NCBI GenBank assembly: GCA_039545295.1
Contig: BCIK01000009.1
Location: 886,405-950,404, forward strand
Source of the DNA: Udeniomyces pyricola
Lineage: Eukaryota; Basidiomycota; Tremellomycetes; Cystofilobasidiales; Mrakiaceae
Length of the DNA: 64,000 nt
Reading direction: 5' to 3'
Positions 1 to 11,009 of the stretch are shown in pieces. The notes beneath the pieces are model-generated. The model was given only the letters and a program-made list of their open reading frames with translations. It was not told where the DNA came from and ran no database searches. Both the position numbers and the translations under genes were made by a program. The first letter of the stretch is position 1, and every line of letters starts with the position of its first letter.

Positions 1-288
1 GGGCATCAATCCAAAGCTGACCCCATGACTGGACCTTTTGCCTTGACCTGTCTGTTGATATCTTTGGTTCTTGATTCTGGCTGACATTCCATCATGGTTT
101 GTCTATAGGGTTTTTGTGAAGGCGTTATTGGTCGATTCAATCTCCCACACGTCTCCTTCCCGCCCGACGTAACCCTACCACTCGCTACGCCAGCACCGAC
201 CTTTCTTCCCTCACCCACGTCACTCGAATCTTCTACTATCAGACGACCGACGACCGAATCATCAGAGTCGCTGTCCATCTCTACTGCA

Positions 289-3200
289 ATGCCGACCGTC
301 TTACCCATGCGAGCTTCCTACGCCAGGCCGACCTCGTCGGCCTATGCAGGCCCCGACGACGAAGAGGAGCTCGAGAAGAAGCGTCAAAGGCGACGAGGTG
401 GAGCTGGCGTCGATCTTGGTTTTCTCATGGACTACGAGGTCCTTGCCAACCGTCCAGACGAGCTGAAACAAGAGGTTGCTCCATCGAATCAGGGATTGAA
501 TGGGATACGGCGGACTGACGCTGCGGACGAGAGCTTGTCGGTGCAGCAGCAAGCAACGACGGAAAGTAGCCGGGCAAGCAGTAGCAATAGCAGTCGACGA
601 GGAGACCACCGGGCGGAGTCTCTTCGTCTAGCCTTTTCGGATAAGGGACTGTCCTCGGCAGATGGCGTATCGTCCTCATCGTCCTCGGTATCGTCTCATC
701 AACCCGATACACCCATGAACGACGACAACCAACTCTCGAATCTACCGATCCTTGAACGCTTTCCTCTCTCCCTTGATCACACAAACAAGGTCTCCGCTCT
801 CGACTCTGCAGCCGTGACCTCCTCTCCACTCCTGCTCTCGCCGACGTCTGCCCCAACTAGCCCTATTGGTCCGGGCCTTCTAGCCTCGGCATCCTCGACT
901 TCGTCGACGTACCTCCCTTACCGTAACTCCCTCACTGCTGGCCCTTCATCTTCCTCCCTAAGCGGACCACTGCCGCATCAATCGACTGATACATTGCAAC
1001 CGCCGTACTCACCCGCTTCGACGAGCTCAGTGTACTCGAACCACGGCACGCCAAACACCACCCTCGAAACGACCTCACCCCCGTCCGATGGATCTGAGTC
1101 AGAGGGCGAAGAATGGGACATCTTTGCCGACTATGCGAGGGCTTCAATGTATCAGCCTTTCGACAGCCAGTCACTGGCTCAGCTCGCGGCCAAGGATGGG
1201 CAGTCGTCCTCTTCGTTGCATCCATCCGACTCCCCCCGATCCCAACCTCAACGAGTGAGCCCTTCCCCGATGCCAAATACGACAGCTAAAGCGAGTTCAC
1301 CGAACAATTCAACATCAGTCAAGAATCGACGATTGAGTCCGCTCCTGCTTCCGAGCCAACTTCAACTGCCTGTGTCGCCTCCTCCACCAGGAAAGAAAGA
1401 ATTGGGCTCGCCTCTCGGTCCTGGTCGACGGATGAGCACGCCAAAAGCCGAGAGCCCTTCCCGGGAATCATCGATGCGTTTGATTGGCTCTGCTGGGCGG
1501 AACCATCGCGCGTCTGTAACCTCGTCTGAGGGAAGAAGAATGTCGAAACGATCGTCAGCGAGCATCCCCAGCGTTGGCAGCGACGGTTCGCAAAGTCCAT
1601 CTGTTCCACCGCCGCCGTTGTCCTCGAGTCTGTCGCCTCAGCATCTCCAGCTGGCCCCTCTCCAGTCGTCTTCTCCCTCTCCCTCTATGCTGGCCCCATC
1701 CGCCCAAATATACTCTTCTACATCTGATGATGGCAACGTCCTTGCTCCCGCTCGGCGTCGAACCGCCTCGGCCAACACGCTTCGACCTATTGATACTATC
1801 ACGACATCGCTTCCGTCACCACCAACGCCTCCATCTCCTCTCTCTCCTCCTTCCTTCTCGTCGTCAGAAGCTGTCGCACGCTCCCCGACGTTTTCCCAGC
1901 AACCTAACTCGACGTTTCACGCCATGACTGAGGTCGACCTCTCCAGCGCGAACAACCCCGTACCCATATCATTCTTTCTTGGTCAGGATCAGGTGCACGC
2001 GTATGGGAGCAGTAGTAGCACTAGTCCCAACCAAGTCACTCCCCAGTTGCAGCAACAACAGCAACAGCAGCAGTACCCACATTCTCTCAAGCAGCCGTCG
2101 CCAAAAAGCCCGGCGTCCCCAACGTTTTCGTCGTCTCCGGCCCGACGCGGCTCTTCGGCCTCCAACCGAGCAGGAGGCTCTCCAATGATTGACTTGGGGA
2201 TGCCTAGCTCACCGCTTGCTACATCGTTCGTGTCTGCATCCGATATTCGTGGAGAAAGGGCGCGACATGGTAGTGCCGAGTTGAAGGAAGGCAGGCGAGC
2301 AGTGACGAACCCGACGCCGTCGACTGGGGACAGTACTGCCTCTGTGCGAAGTAGGGAGTCGACTCGGTCAGGAGATCCTGTCGAGCAGCCGAGACCGAGT
2401 CTGTTCCCTCCGAAAGTGGACCGACCCAGGTCGAGGAGCTTCAGTGGGCAAACTTTGGAGCTTGGTTATCCGCTCTACCTCTCCTCGGATCCTCAAAAGC
2501 AGCAGGCATTCCTCTCGCTGACGTCTCAGCCTAGTAGTAATAACGTCACTCCACACCAACCTTTCTCATCCAATTCTCCACCTCGCGTACGGGGCTTCCG
2601 AGACCATCGACCGACGCTCGCTACAGCGCTCACGGTCCAAAGCGATCTGAGACCCCTGCCATCTTCTCCCCTCTTATCGCCGGGAACTACGTCAGGCTTC
2701 AGTTCACCTCGCTCTTCATCGGACAACCAGCATCTCCAGCACTCGACCGTCCACGGAAGGGGTCCCCGCCATCCGTCTCTCACTGGGCCTGGCTCGAGTC
2801 CACTTCTCGCTGGCGGAGGATTGAAATCTCCTTCCAACCTGTCCCACTTCTCTGTCCCCTCCCCTGTGCCGACATCCCCTCTCGGTCGCGTTTCTCACTC
2901 TTCCCCTGTCCCCGCGATTCTCCCCACTCGATCGGTTTCTGTTTCAGCCACTTCACCCAAACCGAGAACGTCGTCGCAAGCGACGACTCCAGCTGCCGGT
3001 GCCATCGAGCCGAGTACGCCGAAGCGATCCATCTTTGACATCTTCCGGTCGCGCTCGGCGTCTGTCTCTGCTTCTGCTCGAAACTCGACGCCCATCCTTC
3101 CGATATCCTCTCAACCTCAACCACCGATGCCGTCGTCAACCTTCAAGGTAGAGCCTCAACCCGTACATTCCCCTGCGTCCTTCAACGCTTCTTCGAGTGG

Positions 3201-5626
3201 TAGCATTCCATCGCCATCGTACTCGAGCGACCATCCTCTTCCCTCGACGCCCAAATTCAATACTCCAGCCGTACCATTCCCTTCGCCGTACGGTACCAAG
3301 GCTGATTTCCACTCGACCGCACCTAACGAATCAAGCGTCGTCTCTCTCACGAGCCAGAGTTCGCATTCCTCCCACGGGCATGGTCTTCAACCCTCTGTCG
3401 TGCCCCTCGACCTCGAGCCTCCACCGAGATTGCCCAATTCGTTAAAGAACGCCCTGTCCTCCTCAAGTCTCAAAACGAACTTTTCTGTCAGCTCAGGCAA
3501 CCAACACCTCGCGAGCCCGTTGAGGAGTCCGAAATCCATCGTGCGACTCAAGAAGCAATCGAGCACGTCTGCGTTTTCCATGTCGAACAACAATAGTCAA
3601 CCGAGTGGAAGTCTCAGTCCACCCAAGCGGACGCTCGGCCTGGCGGCACCCATCTCGAGTCGTGACTTTCAGGAAGAGAGCGTCAAGGAGGGCGGCTTGG
3701 AGGTGAGCTTTGTTGTTGATCTGTATTCTGATCCTGTTCTTATTTGATTGCTTTGGATTGTTGCAACCATGGCATGTAGCTCAATCTGTTGTGTCCTATC
3801 TTGCCTTTCCCCTCTTCCCCTCGAAACCAGTTTGAACTCGTCAAACCGCTCGCTCGCAAGGTTTCACTCGAAAACAAGCGTTCAGTTTCTGGCGATCATC
3901 CCTCGACGCCCGATCGATCCATTTCCATCTCTTCCGTCTCATCCGGCTCGCATCGACTCTCTTCGCAGACATCGGCGCACACCCACACACGCGCAGACCA
4001 AACTCCATCTGGTCCCTCTTCGACGGCAACAGCGACGGCGACGACGGTAGCCCGGTTAACTCTGCCGACGGACGAGTGGGGCTTCATCCTTTCTCCCTCA
4101 GGCACATCTTCGACATCGCCACCTTCTACCCCCTCATCTTCGACAGCCTCCGCCGCCGCTTTACGCGGACAGCTCGAACAGAAATGGCTCGCCATCATCA
4201 CTGGGTCCGAACCTGCCGCGACGGTCGCTAAGAGCAAGAAGATCAAAAAACTCTTGGAGAAAGGCGGCGTCCCGGCGAGCTTGAGGGGTAAAGTTTGGGC
4301 GTTTGCCGCCGAAACCGACAAGATCCGCGGCGTTGGCATGTACGAAGAGTTGCTCAAGGTCGCTGAGACGACGAGCGAGATGGAAAGTGAGGTGTCTAGG
4401 TGGGTTCCTTTTTTTCCTTGACTCTGCTTTTTTTTTTTTTTTAAATCGGTATTTCGTGTCAGAAGAGATGATACTGAGTGTTTTCCTTCTTCCTTTTTCT
4501 CGTTTCTTTTGCGTTGCTGCTCTTCTTCCTCGCAGAGCCTTTTCCGATCACTCCCAGTTCCGCGAGCCAGCGTCTGGACAGCAAGATCTGCTCAACGTCG
4601 TCAAGGCATACACGACATTCAATGCGCAAGCAGGTTACCTCTCGAGTGAGCCTGTCCTTCTCGTCCACCATTGTTTCAGTCTTTCAAAAGATGCTCATGG
4701 TTTCTCTTCTCTCTCTCTCCCTCTCTTTTATGTTCAGGTCTCCCTCTGCTCGCTGGAACGCTCCTCATTCACTCGCCCGCCGAAGAATCCTTTTGGTCTC
4801 TCGTCGCGCTCCTCAACCGAAGCCGTGGTTACTATTCGAGTCAGACCAAGGACAACTTGGAAGTCGATGGAGTAGCGCTCGAATGGCTCCTTGAAGGAAT
4901 CGATCGTCCCTTGGCAAAGAGGATCTTTGTGCGTGCTCCCATCTTTTTAATATGGCTCCCACCTTCACTTTGTTCCCACCTGTCTTTCGCTTTGAACAGG
5001 CTCATTCCCCATGTTCTATTACTAAACCATCTGGACATGCTTTCTCCTCTTTCTTATGTCTCTTGTCCTTAACCAGGTTGACTGCCAAATCCGATCTGAG
5101 AGCATCCTGGCTGAATGGGTCTTACCGATGTTTGTCCGGATCCTGCCTTGGCCAAGCCTCGTCCAGATCTGGGACGTCTCGCTTTTCGAAGGTATGTTGG
5201 TTGATTTTCGTTCCTTTTTTTCTCCTTTTGTCATCACGGCTGGTTGGCTAAACCCTCTTTTATGTGATCTCACGTGCATCGGATCTATCGTTCTCTTTCC
5301 CAGGTCCTTTCTACCTCATCCGACTCGTCGTGACCCTCCTGCTTCTCTCTTCTAAACGTCTCCTTTCCCTACCTCTTCCACAAGCCAACTCGACCCTTCC
5401 GAGTCCCCTTCCCAAGACGCCGATCCAACTGCTGCCATCATCCTCCGAAGCGCTCGCTCCACTGAAGCTGTTCGCTTCCGTCGGCCGACTACCGGGTTCG
5501 GTCAAAGAGGACGCTTGGAATGAGTTGAGGCGACGGGCAAGGGTCTTTGTGGACGGAAGGAGGAAAGAGGTGACAGCTGCAGGCGTAGGTGGGGGGTTCA
5601 TCTCGGTAGCAACGGGTCCATTTTGA
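289..5626 (+). CDS. TBC (Rab-GAP) domain protein with long disordered N-terminus
   Basis: Six exons fit: 289-3702, 3831-4399, 4536-4645, 4738-4928, 5077-5191 and 5304-5626, giving 1573 residues. The first ~1140 residues are Ser/Pro/Thr-rich, with a short Gln run coded near 2046-2072, and look disordered. The C-terminal ~300 residues carry TBC motifs: GGVPASLRGKVW (motif A), SRAFSDHSQF (arginine-finger region), a GY..LPLLAGTLL segment, and LPWPSLVQIWDVSLFEG. TBC proteins stimulate GTP hydrolysis by Rab GTPases on membranes. The arginine is present, but the usual Tyr-x-Gln glutamine finger reads Tyr-Leu-Ser across the exon 3/4 junction, so catalysis may be altered. The start is the first ATG of a frame open from there; an in-frame ATG at 307 is an alternative. 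The family is clear; the target Rab is not. Confidence 0.88.
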
Positions 5627-5639
5627 GGGGGAAGATTAT

Positions 5640-5705
5640 GTCAAGTCTTGTTGTTCCCCCCCCCCCCCCTCGTCAAGTCTTGTTGTTCCCCCCCCCCCCC
5701 CTCCT
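5640..5705 (+). repeat. Tandem duplicate of a ~33-bp unit ending in poly-C
   Basis: The unit tcaagtcttgttgtt followed by 13-14 C appears twice in succession, directly before the assembly gap. The gap is followed by another C run (5806-5812). This looks like an unresolved tandem array. Confidence 0.75.
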
Positions 5706-5805
5706 NNNNNNNNNNNNNNNNNNNNNNNNNNNNNNNNNNNNNNNNNNNNNNNNNNNNNNNNNNNNNNNNNNNNNNNNNNNNNNNNNNNNNNNNNNNNNNN
5801 NNNNN
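5706..5805. other. Assembly gap (100 N)
   Basis: Exactly 100 N, a conventional placeholder for a gap of unknown size. It is flanked on both sides by C homopolymers. Confidence 0.98.
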
Positions 5806-6783
5806 CCCCCCCTTTTTTTTTGCTCTCTCACCTTGTTATCTCCTCCTCTTCCTTCGCACCCTTCTTCTTCTCCCAATGTTCTCCTTTTTCAGCTGTGTTG
5901 CCTGTCCTTGGACTTTCTCTCCTCCTTGATCCACTCACTTGGCCTCTTTTCCTTTTACGTTCGTTCTCGGCCTCATGGTCACCTCGACATTCAAGCCAAG
6001 CAAGCAAATAGTAAAAATAAAAATAAAAATGGTCGACGCTCCTTCTTCAGCTTCTGTTCCCTCTAGCAAATTTTCCCCAACATATTACCCTCCACCCGTT
6101 TCATCTTCACCACTCCTTTCGCGCCCCTTGCTTTTTTTTCTGTTTTTTTTTCTTCTTCTTTTTTTTTTTTTTTNTTTTCCTTCTTTCTTTGCTTCTACGT
6201 GCTTTCCTCATATCGCTCTGATTTGTCTTTCCTTTTGATGCTTCTCTGCAGGCTTGCGAACCTCATCGTCCCGTGCTTTTTTCTTCTTCCTTTTCTTTCT
6301 TTCTTTCTTTCTCATCGACCTCTTCCTTCTTTTTCAAACCCGACTTTGCCGTAAACCCCCTCCACCGACCATGATACCGCCCCGCGACCGGTTGCTGTTT
6401 CATCGCTCCAGATATCCAATCCTCTGCGTGTCCTCTCTCTCTCTCTCTGCAAGTGTCCGTTTTCTTTTTGTATGTGCTATATATATATATATGCGTGTGT
6501 GTGTGTTATGTGTGATGTCCCACTTGCGTGCTACTTTCTCAATCGCTTTTAGTTTGCCAGAGGTCGCTTGTGGACGAGCAAAGAGGGTAGGTAGGAAGAG
6601 AAAGGAGAGGTCTGGTTGATAGGCATACAAAATAAAAAGGGCAAGTTTGGATAACGAAGAGTGCCAAAAGATGGGAACGAGAACGAGGAGGAGATGAGGA
6701 GGGGAACAGAGAGAGGAGGGGGGAAAACCCAGCGGGATGAACAAGAGAGGCTTGATTGGAACGGACACCAGACCATCTCCCGC

Positions 6784-8297
6784 TCACCACTGGAAAGAAC
6801 GAGAAGAAGAAAAAAAAAAGGAAGACGACAAGAAGAAGGATGAGCCTCAATCCGTTTGCTTTGCTCTCTCTTTTCTTTGTATCTCTCCCTCTGTGGGAGA
6901 CAAAGGAGGGAGATCAAAAGGTTTTTTTTTTATTGACGATGTGAGAAGAAGGAGGGGAGAGTACGTACCATGAGTCGATGCGTCGGGCACTGGTAACCGC
7001 TCGGGTTATCGTTGAGGTAGTTGATGTGGTAAGGCTCGGCCTCGAACCACTTGGTCGCTTCCGTGATCTCCGTCACGATTTTTTCTCCCTTTGGCGAAAA
7101 ACTGCGCGGCGGAAACATGTAAGAGATGCGGAAGAAGAAGAAGAAGAAGAAGAAGGGGAAGGAGGGTTTAGCACAGTGATGTTTTTGGGAAGGGGGGGGG
7201 AGGGGCGGTGCCTGGAAAGGAGGTTGTAGATGGATGAAGGAGGAAAGGGAACATCGTATTGGGGCTTAGAGTACTGACTACTTGTCCTGGACTTCACCCG
7301 TGACCGTCTTGGCGATATCAGCCTGCTCGGAGGTGTGGGTGAAGATGGCCGATCGGTACTCTAAGAAAACAGGCACGACAAATGAAAGGTTGCGAGTAAG
7401 ATGGCAAAGAGTGTGAGAGTGAGTACCGAAGAAAGGCCATATCACCTAAGAAAGACAAATCTCCAAGACGCCGGATGAGCCGAGGAAAGAGGAGAGCAAA
7501 AGCGAAACATACGAGATCCCCGATCAGCACCTTGCTGATTCATCGTCGTTGGGTCGTGAGTTCGGTAGAAGAATTCGACCAGCTCTCCGTAGCCGACAGT
7601 CGCTTTGTCAAACGTCACCAGGACGGCTTCGGCATGACCAGTCGTGCCCGAACAGACTTGTCGGTAAGCTGTTCCGAGGTAAGAAATGGGCATTTGGAGG
7701 TTGATAAAGGGGGTGTGAGGTTCGTCATGAGATTAGCAGGGCAGAAATGACGATGAAGCAAGTCTCAAGGGGATCGCCGACAGAGCGCGACGAAGAGTCG
7801 CGGCAGAGGAGGGAAGGGGAGAAGTTGAAGGGAATAGGTCCAGAGCGGATACGCACTCGGAGATGATCCGGTGTCTTTGCCACCAGTGTAACCGGCGACA
7901 GCAGTGAAGGAAGGCAGCTTTCCGTAGTACTGAGTGAAGACTGGAAGGAGAAGCAGGGCATGTCAGCATCGGTGGTGTAACATGAAGGAGATGAACGGGA
8001 ATCTTGTCCGATGAGGCGGTTGTAGCGTGGCGAGAAAGTAGAACGAACGATGCTCGGTGCCCCACTGGAGGTGTCGATGCCAGATCAAAACGGGAAAAAG
8101 TAAGTGACCGTGTCTCGTTTAGGTTTGAGCACTTCTGGGTAGCGAGATGGCAAAGGGGAGAGAGGATCACGCACGAAGCAGCCGCTAGCAAAGGTAGCCT
8201 GCTCGATCGAGGATGCGACTCCGCCAGACTCGACGGTCTCCCTCGACTTAATGGCAGTCGGAACGGTGGGGGCGGGGATGGACTTGGGCTTAGCCAT
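6784..8297 (-). CDS. MXR1: Peptide methionine sulfoxide reductase A
   Basis: Reduces methionine-S-sulfoxide in proteins, with electrons from thioredoxin. Seven exons keep frame: 8297-8175, 8064-8049, 7940-7857, 7668-7513, 7360-7282, 7101-6969 and 6789-6784, giving 198 residues. The catalytic motif GCFWGTEH is split by an intron after GCF. Other family motifs are YRQVCSGTTGHAEAV, THDPTT, DRGSQYRSAIF and GYQCPTHRL. The last exon is only TGG TGA (Trp-stop), preceded by a CTTTCCAG acceptor; it restores the usual ...HRLxW ending. If the last intron were retained the protein would end in a different 12-residue tail. Intron 2 uses the rare donor GTTCGT. No signal peptide is evident, so it is likely cytosolic. 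Confidence 0.93.
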
Positions 8298-8573
8298 GGT
8301 GGTTGAGAGTGAAGAGGTGAAGGGAAGGCTGAAGAAGGCTGATTTGGTGAAGTTGGATGCGAAGCGGTTGAGCATAGACAGAGGGGAGGGGCGAGGCGAG
8401 GTGGGGGTGGTGTGGTGGTGGAATGAGGATCGGACATATCAATCGGATTGAAGCGACTTTGATCGTGTCATCCTCGGCCATGTGGATGGTCAATATTGGA
8501 TATTATATTCTCATGTGGAGGCCAAAACATGTCTCGATTGGTCATCGTCATCCTTATGATCATCATTATGTTG

Positions 8574-8629
<56 letters not shown>

Positions 8630-8739
8630 CATTATTATCATTATTATTATTTTAATTTAATGATTTCTCTATCCATCCACATTCTTCATCTTGATCCATC
8701 ATCCATCAATCCATCATCCCATCCTCTCGCCTGCCTCCA
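8298..8739. promoter_or_regulatory. MXR1 upstream region / MAS2-like 3' end
   Basis: This 442-bp spacer lies upstream of MXR1 and downstream of the next minus-strand gene. It holds a TTA microsatellite and no supported gene. A long frame rich in Tyr here is only the translated repeat. Confidence 0.5.
8575..8652. repeat. (TTA/ATT)n microsatellite
   Basis: About 78 bp of almost perfect TTA repeats, with a few TCA interruptions at the 3' end. Confidence 0.95.
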
Positions 8740-10634
8740 TCACCCATCACCGAGCTCAAACCCTTCCAGCAGCTCCTCTACTCCTCCAAGCCCGTCCGTC
8801 ACCCCAATGCCCCTCCCAACAACACTACACTTACCCTGGCCAAACACTCTCTGCCCTACTCGTTCGAGTTCTCCCATCGTCAAGTTCCGAACGACTTGAA
8901 GCTTTTGCTCTCCGTTTCTCTGCCACAGCAAGTCCTCACTGTGCTCCCACGCAGACGGACTTTCCCTCGCCCGCAGCCAATCGCCTTCCCATCCCGCGGC
9001 CGTTCGCGAGATCTCAGACGCAGAAAGAAGTCCCCCTGGTGTTTCTGAAGGGGGAGGTGGCAAGAGGGATAACCGAGACAGAGCTGGCAGAAGGAGCGAG
9101 GTCGGTCGACGAAACGTCGGTGGAATGTAAGACTTTGAGAGGGTGATGGCTCGAAGCTGGTGGAGAACGAGTTGCAACGCCGAGGCAATGGTGGTGGCTT
9201 TAGAGCCTGGAAGAAGCGTCAGATGGATCGTGAAAAGACCTGCATGGGCGTCAAGAGTGAATGGAGTCAGTTCAACTTTGGATGTGAGGACGGAAAAGGG
9301 CGCCCTACCACATGACAGAGTATAGGAACCAGACATACCAACTTCTTGGTCACACGCCTCGTGCGATGCTTTACAATATCGAACAGCTCGATTGAGGAGG
9401 ATAACCGAGTTCCAGAACCGAGAGCTACGACCTCGCCCAGGTCCTCCTGGGATGACATCAGAGCCTCCGCCAAGGAGCGACGCGATGACTTGAAGGATGG
9501 GCTGAGGCGATGATAGACAAACATAGAGATAGATTATCAGTTCAGGATCAAATTTGGATACGGCGGTTGCTGAAACTCACTAGATCAGGGTCATTCTCGC
9601 CCAAACCCTCGAATGAGAGGCATATGTGCACATGGTCGTCGCCGGGTTCAAGGCGTTGCTCAACGATGTCCTTGCCTGCTACAAAGCTGTTCCGATCGCT
9701 CAAAGTCGTCCTCTCGATATTATCAGCTACTTGGGGCATGTCTAGAAATCCGCTGGAGGAGACCATTTGGAGGAGGCTCGAATGACTCATGCCCACACCG
9801 GTGACAACAAGGTTGTGGGCCCGCTCGTGCTGCGCCTTCCATCGGCCCAACTCTCGTCCGAGCCCTTTGACCCCTATGCATCCCCGGTTCCGACCACCTC
9901 TTAAGGAACGACCAAGATTCTTGGGGCCGAACGACGCTTTGAATGCTAAATCCGAGGCTGTCTCGAGACTAGTTGGCGGATCATGCCAGGCAAGGGAGGA
10001 GAGGGCCGAGAGCAGCACGCGAGGATACGTTCGTCGCGACATAAGCTGGTGTAGATGCGAAAGAGAGGATGAGGTCTCGCCAGGCCGGCATATAAGATGA
10101 GATGTCCTGTGTCGACGCGTTAGATGGAGACTAGATCGAAGAGCTGATAAAGGGGGATCCTTTGATGAGAAAAAAAAAAAGCATATCCAAGCGCAAGTAT
10201 TTATTCGGAATGTCAGCCACAAGCAATCACCTTTGCCTTCAGATTCCTAGCCTGAGATAGAACTGACCTGAACAACCTCTCGAGAAATAAGGTGCGAGAA
10301 TCCGGAGGTTCTGGGATCTTCCAAGGACGATGCCGCACGAGAATGTATGGCGACGGCATGTATGTCGGAAGGGACGGCACGGGCATGAGTGCGAACGACC
10401 AGTCCGTTTGATAGGGTGGTGGACTCATAAGCTACTTGAGACTAGGCTCCGGGGATGGACGAGTGCGAACAGGGACAGGGTCTCAGTCTAGATGAGTTGG
10501 TGGGTATCTTGATGTAGGGGAAGCGGTGAAGGTGTACAACTGACAGGGGAGTGCGAGGCAAACGGACGGATAAGAGGCGAGGCAATCCGACTGGCTTGTC
10601 TTGCTATCGTCAGTCTAGAATGGATGATCAGCAT
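8740..10634 (-). CDS. MAS2: Mitochondrial processing peptidase alpha subunit-like (M16 family)
   Basis: Five exons fit: 10634-10545, 10441-10268, 10159-9581, 9501-9339 and 9275-8740, giving 513 residues. Exon 1 codes a classic matrix presequence (Arg/Ser/Ile-rich, no acidic residues). Exon 2 gives the M16 N-terminal strand TTLSNGLVVRTHA and a SGFSHLISR segment. Later come NLVVTGVGMSH, HICLSFEGL, a glycine-rich loop LLGGGSDVIPGGPGRGR, and AGLFTIHL. In family members the alpha subunit binds presequences through this loop while the beta subunit cuts. The loop and the region before it diverge from the usual GGGGSFSAGGPGKGM and GSRYE sequences. No HxxEH zinc site was seen, as expected for alpha. 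Exon boundaries for exon 3 and exon 5 (AAAG acceptors) are less sure than the rest. Confidence 0.78.
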
Positions 10635-11009
10635 GCAGGAACGACCGGTATCAGGGACACCCAACGATAGCTTGCAAACGAGTAGTATGCCAATATGATG
10701 GTGGATTGGACGAGTTGAGGATGATGGAGGGAATTGCCATCATGATATGTTATGTATTCTAGGGAGGATGGATTGCGGATGATGCAGCAGCGCACATATT
10801 ATACGTACACGACGCGCATACATGCTGTCATCGATCAACGATTCATCGATGATCATATTGTAGTCATCGTTATATACCCATCTCATCATCATTATCATCA
10901 TCATCATCACCATCACCAGCATCATCGATCACCGTCTTTCGTCTTGATTCCACTCCCAACGTTGGACCGATCGTCTTCCCATCAGCCCTCTACATCCATC
11001 CTCATCGCC
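10635..11009. promoter_or_regulatory. Divergent promoter region of MAS2-like and SPP2
   Basis: A 375-bp spacer separates two divergent starts. It includes a TCA-type trinucleotide repeat at about 10884-10926 in the likely SPP2 leader. No coding potential is supported; the open frame starting at 10752 is an upstream extension made of this repeat. Confidence 0.55.

Larger units (their letters stand above)
5627..6783. other. Gene-free low-complexity stretch with gap
   Basis: Between the TBC stop and the MsrA stop lie poly-C runs, the N gap, long T- and pyrimidine-rich tracts, a short (TA)n at about 6479-6492 and purine-rich DNA from about 6590. I see no conserved protein in any frame. It probably holds 3' untranslated sequence of two convergent genes. 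Confidence 0.6.

Noticed and set aside
289..3600. Several 60-143-codon frames antisense or out of frame within the TBC gene
   Set aside because: They are shadows of the Ser/Pro-rich coding exon and lack domain signal.
8423..8899. 158-codon frame with a long Tyr run
   Set aside because: It is the translation of the TTA microsatellite and overlaps the real MAS2-like gene on the other strand.
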